Source: Acrocarpospora macrocephala (GTDB lineage Bacteria > Actinomycetota > Actinomycetes > Streptosporangiales > Streptosporangiaceae). Taken from it: a stretch of 47,726 nucleotides of DNA. Position numbers and translations under genes: made by a program. Below the pieces are notes generated by a model that made no database searches, was not told the origin of the DNA, and saw nothing but the letters and a program-made list of their open reading frames with translations. The stretch covers positions 21,436-69,161 of the forward strand of contig NZ_BLAE01000061.1 of the NCBI RefSeq assembly GCF_009687865.1, written 5' to 3'. This document shows, one piece after another, positions 31,993 to 39,717 of this stretch; position 1 is the stretch's first letter; every line of letters begins with the position of its first letter.

Positions 31993-33057
31993 GTGACCAC
32001 ACGTGCTCTAGGTCTGATAGCCCTGCTCGCGGTGGCCGCGGCCGCCTGCTCCGCCCCGGCTACGGACAACAAGAACCTGCCGCCGGTGAACCCCAAGGCC
32101 GCCAGCCTGCAGTCGGGCTTCACCACCATGGACCGGCTGATCGAGGCGGCGCAGAAGGAGGGCGAGCTCGTCCTCGTCGGGGTGCCCAGGGACTGGGTGA
32201 ACTACGGCGAGATCATCGACGAGTTCTCGGACAAGTACGACGTGAAGGTGACCGCCCTCAAGCCCGAGGCCACCAGCGCCCAGCAGCTGGCCGCCCCCGA
32301 GAACCCCGACGTGTACGACCTGAGCCTGGACGTGGCCGTCGCCAACGCGGCCAGGTTCGCGCCCTACCGGGTGCTCGGCTGGCAGGACATCGCCGACGAC
32401 CTCAAGGACGCCGCCGGCGCCTGGTACGCGGGCTACGGCGGCTACATGTCGATCGGCTACGACCCCGCCAAGATGGCCGCCCCGGCCTCGTTCGCCGCCC
32501 TGCTGAAGCCGGGCACCACGGTGGCCCTGCCCGGCGACCCGATCCGCACCGCCTCCGGGTTCGGCGGCGTGATGGCCACCTCGCTGGCGGGCGGCAAGCC
32601 GGACGCCGCGCGCGGCCTGAAGTTCTTCGCCGACCTGAAGAAGGCGGGCGGGCTGTCGACCCCCGACCGCGCGGCGGCGCTGCTCGACTGGGACTACCTG
32701 AACATGGCCAGGGCCGCCACCGCCGCCGAGCAGGACAAGCCGGAACTGCGGGTGACGATCCCGAAGGACACCGTGCTCGCCTCGCACTACGTGCAGGCCG
32801 TCAACGCCAACGCCAAGCACCCGGCCGCCGCCCGGCTGTGGCAGGAGTTCCTGTTCTCCAACGAGGGCCAGAACCTGTTCCTGCGCGGCTACGCCAGGCC
32901 GGTCCGGCTGGAGGCCATGGAGATGCGCGGCGGGCTCGACCAGGAAGCGGCCGCCAAGCTGCCCAAAGTGTACGGAACCCCGGTAACCCTCACGATTCCC
33001 CAGCAGGACGCCGCGAAGACCTACCTTCAGCAACATTGGCCGCAGCAGATAGGCTGA
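31993..33057 (+). CDS. Lipoprotein substrate-binding protein of an ABC importer (orphan)
   Basis: This 354-residue predicted lipoprotein has a short signal ending in the lipobox AAAAC (Cys19). It resembles periplasmic binding proteins of the spermidine/iron/thiamine type (type II fold), with text such as DRLIEAAQKEGELVLVGVPR, EIIDEFSDKYDVKVTALKPE and YMSIGYDPAKMAAPASFAAL. The C-terminus LWQEFLFSNEGQNLFLRGY is typical. No permease or ATPase lies nearby, so it must serve a distant transporter or bind ligand only. A hairpin follows the stop codon. Confidence 0.88.
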   Translation: MTTRALGLIALLAVAAAACSAPATDNKNLPPVNPKAASLQSGFTTMDRLIEAAQKEGELVLVGVPRDWVNYGEIIDEFSDKYDVKVTALKPEATSAQQLAAPENPDVYDLSLDVAVANAARFAPYRVLGWQDIADDLKDAAGAWYAGYGGYMSIGYDPAKMAAPASFAALLKPGTTVALPGDPIRTASGFGGVMATSLAGGKPDAARGLKFFADLKKAGGLSTPDRAAALLDWDYLNMARAATAAEQDKPELRVTIPKDTVLASHYVQAVNANAKHPAAARLWQEFLFSNEGQNLFLRGYARPVRLEAMEMRGGLDQEAAAKLPKVYGTPVTLTIPQQDAAKTYLQQHWPQQIG

Positions 33058-33065
33058 CCACCATC

Positions 33066-33106
33066 CATTCCACGAAGGCCGTACAGTATGCCTATACCGT
33101 GGAATG
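33066..33106 (+). terminator. Hairpin after the binding-protein gene
   Basis: A perfect 9-bp stem CATTCCACG/CGTGGAATG has a 23-base loop that can pair again (AGGC/GCCT). It sits between the binding-protein stop and the methyltransferase start. Confidence 0.6.
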
Positions 33107-33116
33107 AGAGCCGATC

Positions 33117-33893
33117 TTGCGATATGACACCCCTAGTCTCATACAGTGGAACGCTCGTGCCTATGACAGCTCGTTCGGCTATGTCTCGGCGCAGGGCGCT
33201 CCGCTGGTGGACCTGCTGGATCCGCAGCCGGGCGAGCGCGTGCTCGACCTGGGCTGCGGCACCGGCGTGCTGACCGCCGAGATCGCTTCGCGCGGCGCCA
33301 GGGTGCTCGGCATCGACGGCTCGCACTCGATGATCGAGACCGCCATCGCCCAGTTCCCCGGCCTGGACTTCACGGTCGGGGACGGGCACGACTTCACCGT
33401 CGCCGAGCCGTACGACGCGGTCTTCTCCAACGCGGCGCTGCACTGGTTGAGCCGCGACCCGGACGCCGTGATCGAGTGTGTCCGGATGGCGCTACAGCCG
33501 GGCGGCCGGTTCGTGGGCGAGCTGGGCGGCGCGGGCAACTGCGCCGCGCTCGTCGCCGCGATGCTCACCGCCTGGCGGGAACACGGCCTGCGCGACCCGC
33601 ACCTGCCGTGGTATTTCCCCAGCCCCGCCGAGTACGCCGTGCGCCTGGAGCGTGCCGGTTTCACGCTGCGCCTAGTGGAGAACTTCGACCGGCCGACCCC
33701 GCTGGACGACTGCCCCAACGGCGCCGCCGACTGGGTGCGCATGTTCGCTCCCTCGCTGCTGGAGGGCGTGCCGGTGGCCACCGTGGAGCCGCTGCTGCGG
33801 CGGGTGAACGAGCTGGCCGCGCCCGCGCTGCGCCGGGAGTCCGGCTGGATGGCCGACTACGTGCGCCTGCGGTTCGCGGCGGTTCGGCAGTAG
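33117..33893 (+). CDS. Class I SAM-dependent methyltransferase
   Basis: This 258-residue small-molecule methyltransferase resembles trans-aconitate 2-methyltransferase and UbiE. Motif I is VLDLGCGTGVLTAEIASRG near residue 43. The strand-2 acid lies in VLGIDGSHSM, motif II-like text in YDAVFSNAALHWLSRDPDAV, and motif III in LQPGGRFVGELGG. TTG 33117 is the only plausible start, because an in-frame stop lies at 33105 and no ATG or GTG fits. The C-terminal region is family-typical. The substrate is unknown. It lies between the orphan binding protein and the helicase cassette and ends 93 bases before it. Confidence 0.88.
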   Translation: MRYDTPSLIQWNARAYDSSFGYVSAQGAPLVDLLDPQPGERVLDLGCGTGVLTAEIASRGARVLGIDGSHSMIETAIAQFPGLDFTVGDGHDFTVAEPYDAVFSNAALHWLSRDPDAVIECVRMALQPGGRFVGELGGAGNCAALVAAMLTAWREHGLRDPHLPWYFPSPAEYAVRLERAGFTLRLVENFDRPTPLDDCPNGAADWVRMFAPSLLEGVPVATVEPLLRRVNELAAPALRRESGWMADYVRLRFAAVRQ

Positions 33894-33937
33894 CCGCCAA
33901 AATCAAGGTCGTCACCGAGAAACTCCCGCCAACGCGG

Positions 33938-33949
33938 GGGATTTGCCAG
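33938..33949 (+). repeat. Copy 1 of a 12-mer flanking the helicase cassette
   Basis: GGGATTTGCCAG lies just left of the cassette. GGGATCTGCCAG (one change) lies at 39668-39679, just right of it, in the same orientation. Confidence 0.4.
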
Positions 33950-33961
33950 ACTATGGTCTGG
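33946..33961 (+). promoter_or_regulatory. Inverted repeat over the cassette promoter
   Basis: CCAGAC-TATG-GTCTGG is a perfect 6-bp inverted repeat. Its centre contains TATGGT (33952-33957), a good -10 box about 30 bases before ATG 33987. A repressor bound here would block the promoter. The C-terminal protein of the cassette, which has a helix-turn-helix, is a candidate. Confidence 0.5.
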
Positions 33962-33986
33962 TCTTACGTACGTGATGGGGATGGCG

Positions 33987-35720
33987 ATGAACTTCTGCCT
34001 GAGTGACCTTGTGCCACCGCTGCGCTGGAGTGATGCCGCCACCATTCCCACCCCGCCGGAATTACCCGCGGCCTGGTGGCGGAGCCTGCCCATGAGCCGG
34101 GTGCTGGCCGCCGTCGGGGCCGACAACCTCGCCGAGCTGCTGACCGATCTGACGCTGAGCCAGTGGCGGGCCGCGGCGGTCGGCGACATCCTGCCCGCCC
34201 TGCACGTGCTCCACCCCGACGAGGCCGACGACCCGCAGGTGGCGATCGCGCTGGACCGGGCCGGATCCTGGACCGGGCTGCTGGCGCTGACCGGCAGGGA
34301 GCTGGCCGACCAGCCGTTCGTGAAGGTGCGGCCGGTGCTCATCGCCCTGTTCGGCGCGGTGTTCACCCGGCTCGGGCAGACCCAGGGCCCGCGGACCGCG
34401 CTGACGGTGCGGCCCGCCCTGGCGGCCGAACCCGCCGATGTGGCCGTGGTGGTGCGGCCCGCCTCCGAAGACCTGTGCGCGCTGCTGGACGGGGTGTTCG
34501 CGGCGCTGGACGACCAGACCTGGATGGTGGCGCAGAACCGGGTCTTCACCGACACGCCGACGGCCGTGGAGGAGCTGGGGCGGCTGCTGGCCGTGCCGGC
34601 CGGGCTGATCGAGGCGATGGAGAAGGCGCTGCGGGCCCGGCTGGAGGAGTGGCTGGAGTCGGCCGAGTCGGCGCCGTTCCGGGCCCACCTGGAGCGGGTG
34701 GCCGAGCTGCTGGGGGTGGCCGCGCCGAAGACGCGGCTCATCAACGCGGCCGACTGGCACGAGGAGGAGCTGCGCTCGCTGGACGTGCTGGCCTGGCAGT
34801 TCGTGCTGGCCTCGCTGCCGGGCTACCAGGTGTCCGGCGAGTGGCTGGTGGCCGGGGACATGGCCGAGCTGCAGGAGAAGACCCGCAAGCTGATCGTGAA
34901 CTCCGACCGGCCGCCGACGGTGAACCGGGCCCGCGAGCTGGTCTCCAGCCTGGGGATCCGGCCCGAGGTGGCCAAGGAGTGGCTGGAGAACGTGCCCCAG
35001 CTGCGCATCCAGAGCGGCACCAACGGCGCCCCGCCCAAACCCAGGCCCCGGCCGCGCCCCAAGCCCGCTCCCCCGCCGAAACCGGCGATCGACGTCGAAC
35101 CCGAGTCGAAGCCGGAGCCGGAACCCGCGCCCAAGCCGGTGCCGAAGCCCGTCCCCAAGCCGGTGCCGAAGCCGCCGCCGCGGACCGAACCGAAGCCCAA
35201 AGCCGAGCCGGGACTGAAGGACGTGGCGCACACCGTGCGCTGCTTCCGGCAGCCCGACGGGCGGTGGTGGCTGCGGGTGGACGTGACCGCCGACCACCTG
35301 GCGGGTGCGGAGATCCCGCTGCCCAGCGGCTTCGCCTCCTATCTGGGGCTCACCCCCGGCGAGAGCAGGAGCGTGCGGAGCGCGGCCGGCGACGTGGAAC
35401 TGACCTGGGACGGCCGCCCGGCGGTGGGCTCGCTCCAGCGCATCCTGACCGAGGTCGCCGCCAAGGAGGGCGGCCACATCTTCCTGACCCTCTCCGAGGA
35501 GGGCATGCTCCGGGTCAGGCACCTGCCCTCGGCCACCGGCGGTGACGCCACCTCGCGGGCGCTGCGCCTGGTCGGCTACACCGCCCCCGGCGGCACCCCC
35601 GACCAGGCAACCAGGGTGATCGCCACCAGGATCGGCCTGACCGGCCCGGTCGGCACCGTGGAACTCCTGGCCCGACTCCGAGAACGCGGGGACCGCGATC
35701 TGCTGTCCCTGCTCGGGTAG
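33987..35720 (+). CDS. Cassette protein A: paralog of protein B with degenerate helix-turn-helix and Pro/Lys linker
   Basis: This protein of unknown function has about 577 residues. ATG 33987 is chosen over 33972 because MNFCLSDLVPPLRW then aligns with protein B's MNLSLSDIVPSLRW. The N-terminal 345 residues align along their length with protein B. The place of its sigma-4-like recognition helix (TRERIRQIE) reads PAGLIEAME, so DNA contact residues are lost. Residues about 350-410 are a Pro/Lys/Glu linker (PKPVPKPVPKPVPK repeats). This replaces the two winged-helix-like segments of protein B. The last 160 residues share the C-terminal domain (RCFRQPDGRWWLRVDV, LARLRERGDRDLLSLL). The stop is six bases before the helicase gene, so the two are co-transcribed. 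Confidence 0.85.
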   Translation: MNFCLSDLVPPLRWSDAATIPTPPELPAAWWRSLPMSRVLAAVGADNLAELLTDLTLSQWRAAAVGDILPALHVLHPDEADDPQVAIALDRAGSWTGLLALTGRELADQPFVKVRPVLIALFGAVFTRLGQTQGPRTALTVRPALAAEPADVAVVVRPASEDLCALLDGVFAALDDQTWMVAQNRVFTDTPTAVEELGRLLAVPAGLIEAMEKALRARLEEWLESAESAPFRAHLERVAELLGVAAPKTRLINAADWHEEELRSLDVLAWQFVLASLPGYQVSGEWLVAGDMAELQEKTRKLIVNSDRPPTVNRARELVSSLGIRPEVAKEWLENVPQLRIQSGTNGAPPKPRPRPRPKPAPPPKPAIDVEPESKPEPEPAPKPVPKPVPKPVPKPPPRTEPKPKAEPGLKDVAHTVRCFRQPDGRWWLRVDVTADHLAGAEIPLPSGFASYLGLTPGESRSVRSAAGDVELTWDGRPAVGSLQRILTEVAAKEGGHIFLTLSEEGMLRVRHLPSATGGDATSRALRLVGYTAPGGTPDQATRVIATRIGLTGPVGTVELLARLRERGDRDLLSLLG

Positions 35721-35726
35721 CCGCCC

Positions 35727-37781
35727 ATGCCCCGGCTCGCGGTCTCCCTGGAGTTCACCAAGGAACTCGGCGCGCTGGCCCGGCCAGTCCGCCGAGACGC
35801 CGTGGTCGCGGTGCGCCGTTTCCTGCACAACTCCCCCGCCGGGCCCACTCCAGAACGGGTGCGCAACGCCCGCGATCCCCGCGTCTTCACGCTGCGCCTC
35901 AGCGACCGCTACCGGGGCGTGGTGCTCCGCCAGCGCGACGTCTACTGGCTGGTCGCGATCCTGCCCGACGCCGAGGCCTGGACCTACGCGCAGCGCCACC
36001 GGTTCACCGTCAACCCCGCCATCGGCGTGATCGAGGTCTGGGACGCCGAGGCGCTGGAGCGGGTCGAGCCCGCGCTGCGCCGCTCCTCGGCCGGCTCCCC
36101 CCGCCGCCTGTACGGCCACGTCTGCGACAGCGACCTGCTCAGCATCGGCATCGACCCCCAGCTGCTGCCGCTGCTGCGGCTGATGAGCACCGACGCGCAC
36201 CTGGCGGCGGTGGAGCCGCTGCTGCCGGAGAGCCAGTTCGCGCCGCTGAGCGCGTTGGCCCAGGGCGGCTCGCTGGCCGAGGCCTGGCGGGAGTTGGACG
36301 GGTGCCGGTGCGTGCTGGCCGACGTGATCGACACCGAGGACCTGGCCACCGCGCTGCTGCGCAGCCCCGGCAAGGCCGCGTTCGCCGCCGACCGGATCGA
36401 GCTGGACCGGATCCTGACCGTGCCGGACTGGTGCACGTTCCTGTACCCGCCGCAGCACACGTACTCCAACTGGGAGAACTACGAGCAGCCCGCGCTGATC
36501 ACCGGGGGCGCGGGCACCGGGAAGACGATCATCGCGCTGCACCGGGCCGCCCATCTGGCCCGCCACGGCACCGGGCCGGTGCTGCTGGCCACCTTCTCGC
36601 AGGTGCTGGTGAACGAGCTGGCCACCAAGCTGGACATGATCATCGACGACGAGGTGCTGCGCAAGCGCGTCGAGGTGACCAACGTGGACCGGCTGGCCTA
36701 CCGGATCGTGGCCGAGCACGAGGGGCGGCCGCCGAAGGTGGTCGGGGACGTGGCCAAGCTCTGGCAGGAGGCGGCCGGGAGCAGGTTCGGGGCCGCGTTC
36801 CTGCTGCGCGAGTGGGAGCAGGTGATCCTGTCGCAGAACCTGCGCTCGCTGGAGGAGTATCTGGCGGCCGAGCGGCCTGGCCGGGGCACCCAGCTGTCGC
36901 CGGAGATCAAGAGCAATGTGTGGCGGGCGGTCGAGCACGTGGAGGGGCAGTTGCGGGCCTCGGGGCGGCGCACGCTGCTGCAGCTGGTCAGCGAGGCCGC
37001 CGATCTGCTCGGGCAGGCCACCGGGGACATGCTGGGGGACCAGGCGCCGGGGCGTGAGCCGTACAAGCATGTGGTGGTGGACGAGGCGCAGGACCTGCAC
37101 CCGGCGCAGTGGCGGCTACTGCGGGCGGCGGTGCCACCGGGGCCGAACGACCTGTTCGTGGTGGGCGACCCGCACCAGCGCATGTTCGACACCCGGGCGG
37201 CGCTGGCCGGGATGGGCATCCCGGTCCGGCGGTTCCACCTGAAGATCTCGCACCGGCTGCCGCACGAGATCCTCTCCTTCGGCGTACGGCTGCGCGGCGG
37301 CGGCCCGGTGGACGGCCTCGCCGAGGGCGTCTCCGAGATGTACGGCTACCGCTCGCTCCAGCACGGCCCCCGGCCGATGGTGCGCAACTACGTCAGCCCG
37401 GAGGCGGAGATCACCGGGCTGGTCGCGCACGTGACCGACTGGCTGGCCGACGGGGTGCCGCCGAACCAGGTCGCGGTGGCGGCCAGGACCGTGGAACTGG
37501 TCAGGACCGCGCGGGCGGCGCTGCGCGCGGCGGGCATCGAGGTGAAGGTGACGATGCTGCACGGCATGAAGGGTCTGGAGTTTCGCCGGGTGGCCGTGAT
37601 AGGCGTTGCAGACGGGATCGTTCCGGCGCCGGAGCAGCTCACTCCGGCCTCGGAAGATCCCACGGCCCGAGCCCATGACCTGCAACGAGAACGGGGGCTG
37701 CTCTATGTGGCCTGCACGCGGGCGAACGAGCTGCTCTACGTGTCCTACTCCGGCCGGGCGAGTCCCTTCCTGCCCACCTGA
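35727..37781 (+). CDS. SF1 UvrD-like helicase fused to an N-terminal RelE/ParE-like domain
   Basis: This 684-residue protein has a RelE/ParE-like N-terminus (about 1-92; SLEFTKELGALARPVRRDAV, FTLRLSDRYRGVVLRQRDVY). A middle region of about 150 residues follows, then a complete superfamily-1 helicase core. The core has Walker A GGAGTGKT (260), motif II DEAQD (452), motif III VVGDPHQRMFD (478), motif IV SHRLPHEI, motif V LHGMKGLEF (611) and motif VI RERGLLYVACTRAN (654). No nuclease of the RecB type and no separate antitoxin gene are present. The RelE fold normally cleaves ribosome-bound mRNA or binds gyrase. Whether it is active here is unknown. The gene lies between the two paralogous proteins A and B, six bases after A. 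Confidence 0.9.
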   Translation: MPRLAVSLEFTKELGALARPVRRDAVVAVRRFLHNSPAGPTPERVRNARDPRVFTLRLSDRYRGVVLRQRDVYWLVAILPDAEAWTYAQRHRFTVNPAIGVIEVWDAEALERVEPALRRSSAGSPRRLYGHVCDSDLLSIGIDPQLLPLLRLMSTDAHLAAVEPLLPESQFAPLSALAQGGSLAEAWRELDGCRCVLADVIDTEDLATALLRSPGKAAFAADRIELDRILTVPDWCTFLYPPQHTYSNWENYEQPALITGGAGTGKTIIALHRAAHLARHGTGPVLLATFSQVLVNELATKLDMIIDDEVLRKRVEVTNVDRLAYRIVAEHEGRPPKVVGDVAKLWQEAAGSRFGAAFLLREWEQVILSQNLRSLEEYLAAERPGRGTQLSPEIKSNVWRAVEHVEGQLRASGRRTLLQLVSEAADLLGQATGDMLGDQAPGREPYKHVVVDEAQDLHPAQWRLLRAAVPPGPNDLFVVGDPHQRMFDTRAALAGMGIPVRRFHLKISHRLPHEILSFGVRLRGGGPVDGLAEGVSEMYGYRSLQHGPRPMVRNYVSPEAEITGLVAHVTDWLADGVPPNQVAVAARTVELVRTARAALRAAGIEVKVTMLHGMKGLEFRRVAVIGVADGIVPAPEQLTPASEDPTARAHDLQRERGLLYVACTRANELLYVSYSGRASPFLPT

Positions 37782-37799
37782 TCCCCTAATCTGAACTGC

Positions 37800-37810
37800 G
37801 GAGATACTCC
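37800..37810 (+). promoter_or_regulatory. Short palindrome GGAG-ATA-CTCC before protein B
   Basis: An 11-bp inverted repeat lies in the 48-bp gap between the helicase and protein B genes. It may be an operator or a small RNA structure. Evidence is limited to the symmetry. Confidence 0.25.
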
Positions 37811-37829
37811 CCTTGCCGGTTGGACCTGC

Positions 37830-39656
37830 ATGAATCTAAGCCTGAGCGACATCGTGCCCTCCCTGCGCTGGACCGCGCCCAGCCAGGTCGAGCCGATCGC
37901 CAGCGACCCCGGCCTCCCCGACGCGTGGTGGCAGGCGCTTCCGCTGGACCGCGCGTGCGCCGCGGTGGGCACGGAGCGGGTGGCGTCGCGGCTGGCCGAT
38001 CTGACCACAGCGTGCTGGGGTCATCTGGTGCTGGGCGACATCATGCCGTTGCTGAGGTTCACCAATCCGGTGGAGAGCCAGCAGCTGCCGGGGACCAGGG
38101 AGAGTGTGCTCCAGCTTTTCTCCGGCGTGCTGGACAAGCTGCTGGAGACCGAGCCGGGCGACCGGGTCGCGGCCCCGCCCGCGGTGCCGGAGCGGCCGCT
38201 GCCCGAGCTGGTGGACGAGGTCTTCGCCCGGCTCGACGACCGCCAGCGCGCCATCGCCAGGGACCGGCTGTACGCCGAGCAGCGCGCCACCCTGGACGAG
38301 CTGGCCCAGCGTTTCTCCGTCACCCGGGAGCGGATCAGGCAGATCGAGCGGGACCTGCGCGACCACGTGGACGCCTGGCTGTCCAGCCAGGACGCGGCCC
38401 CGCTGAGCGCGCACCTGAGCTGGCTGCGCACCCGGCTCGGCTCGGCCGTGCCGGCCGACGACCTGACCGCCGCCGTGCCGTGGCACCGCACCGAGCTGGC
38501 CACCCTGGGGATCCCGGCCTGGCGGTTCGTGCGCACCCTGCTGACCGGCTACGAGCAGGTGGACGGCTGGCTGATCGCGGGCGGCGCGGACGAGCTGCGG
38601 GAGAAGACCCGAGGCCTGTTCACCGACGGCCCGGTGCCGCTGGCCGAGGCGATCGTGATGGTCTCCCAGCTGGGCGTGCGCGAGGACGTGGCCGAGCGGT
38701 GGCTGGCGGCGGTGCCGCACCTGCGGGTGCTGGAAGGGCACGTGGTGCCGTGGCCGCGCAGCGTGAACGACAAGGCCGAGGCGGTGCTGGCGGTGGCTGG
38801 GATGCCGCTGTCGCCGGAGGAGATCCAGACCAGGATCGGCGAAGATTACAGCCTGGTCGGCATCCGTAACCAGCTGACCGCCGATGAGCGGTTCCTGCGG
38901 CTGGATCGCAACAAGTACGGACTCACCCGGTGGGGCGGCGAGGAATATCTGGGCATCCGCGAGATGATCGCCAGGGAGATCCAACGGGCCGGGGGTGAGG
39001 CGTCGGTGAACACCATCGTGACCAGCCTGACCTCGCGGTATGAGGTGAGCGAGAGCTCGGTGCGCGCGTACGCGGGCGGGCCGGGGTTCGAGCGCACCCA
39101 GCGGGGGTGGATCCGGGTGGCCGGTGCGGAGCAGGGCGAGTACCAGCCGCGCCGGGACGTCTCGATGACGCGGCGCTGCTTCCGCAGCCGGGACGGGCGC
39201 TGGTGGCATCGGGTGGACGTGAACGCCGAGCATCTGCGAGGTTCGGGTTCGCCGCTGCCGACCGGGTTCGCGGCCCATCTGGGCATGGCGCCCGGCGGGC
39301 AGCTGACGGCGTCCACGGCGTCGGGCGAGGTCGTGATCAGCTGGCACAACCAGCCGACCATGGGGTCGATCCGGCCGGTGCTCGCGGAGTACAACGCGGC
39401 GGAGGGCGATCATGTCTTCCTGACCGTGTCGGACGGCGGCGAGTTGCTGACCCGGTTCCTGCCCGCCAGCCCGCCCGGGCTGCCGACGCTCAACCGCGCC
39501 CTGCACCTGATCGGGTACACGGCTCCGGTGGCTTCGGAGGCGGAGGGGTTGCGGCTGATCGGGGCCCGGATCGGGCTGCCCGACGGAGCCGCGCGGGATG
39601 AGGTGCTGGCCCGGCTGCGCGAGCGCGGCGACCGGGACATTCTCACGTTCCTGTAA
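37830..39656 (+). CDS. Cassette protein B: sigma-70 region 4-like DNA-binding protein
   Basis: The function of this 608-residue protein is unknown. Residues about 134-184 form a sigma region 4.2-like helix-turn-helix (LDELAQRFSVTRERIRQIER). About 312-370 is a winged-helix-like segment (LSPEEIQTRIGEDYSLVGIR, YGLTRWG) that resembles HARE-HTH modules known from restriction systems and RNA polymerase delta. About 375-428 is a third HTH-like unit (ASVNTIVTSLTSRYEVSESS). The last 160 residues are shared with protein A (RCFRSRDGRWWHRVDVNAEH, LARLRERGDRDILTFL). No sigma region 2 exists, so it cannot act as a classical sigma factor. DNA recognition or self-regulation of the cassette is inferred. Confidence 0.87.
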   Translation: MNLSLSDIVPSLRWTAPSQVEPIASDPGLPDAWWQALPLDRACAAVGTERVASRLADLTTACWGHLVLGDIMPLLRFTNPVESQQLPGTRESVLQLFSGVLDKLLETEPGDRVAAPPAVPERPLPELVDEVFARLDDRQRAIARDRLYAEQRATLDELAQRFSVTRERIRQIERDLRDHVDAWLSSQDAAPLSAHLSWLRTRLGSAVPADDLTAAVPWHRTELATLGIPAWRFVRTLLTGYEQVDGWLIAGGADELREKTRGLFTDGPVPLAEAIVMVSQLGVREDVAERWLAAVPHLRVLEGHVVPWPRSVNDKAEAVLAVAGMPLSPEEIQTRIGEDYSLVGIRNQLTADERFLRLDRNKYGLTRWGGEEYLGIREMIAREIQRAGGEASVNTIVTSLTSRYEVSESSVRAYAGGPGFERTQRGWIRVAGAEQGEYQPRRDVSMTRRCFRSRDGRWWHRVDVNAEHLRGSGSPLPTGFAAHLGMAPGGQLTASTASGEVVISWHNQPTMGSIRPVLAEYNAAEGDHVFLTVSDGGELLTRFLPASPPGLPTLNRALHLIGYTAPVASEAEGLRLIGARIGLPDGAARDEVLARLRERGDRDILTFL

Positions 39657-39667
39657 CGGCCTTTGTC

Positions 39668-39679
39668 GGGATCTGCCAG
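39668..39679 (+). repeat. Copy 2 of the 12-mer flanking the helicase cassette
   Basis: GGGATCTGCCAG lies 12 bases after the stop of protein B and matches 11 of 12 bases of the copy at 33938. Confidence 0.4.
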
Positions 39680-39717
39680 GATCTTGGGGCAATTGTCCGT
39701 TCGGGGAAGGATTTAGC

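Noticed and set aside
35727-36010. Classical toxin-antitoxin pair
   Set aside because: The RelE/ParE-like part is fused to a helicase and no small antitoxin gene is adjacent.
34062-37100. A 1012-residue minus-strand frame across the cassette
   Set aside because: It is His/Gln/Arg-rich low-complexity text opposite well-supported genes A and the helicase. It is a shadow.
35727-37781. Gabija (GajB) assignment for the helicase
   Set aside because: GajB is a UvrD-like helicase, but it pairs with an OLD-family nuclease GajA, which is absent. The N-terminal RelE-like domain and paralog partners also differ.
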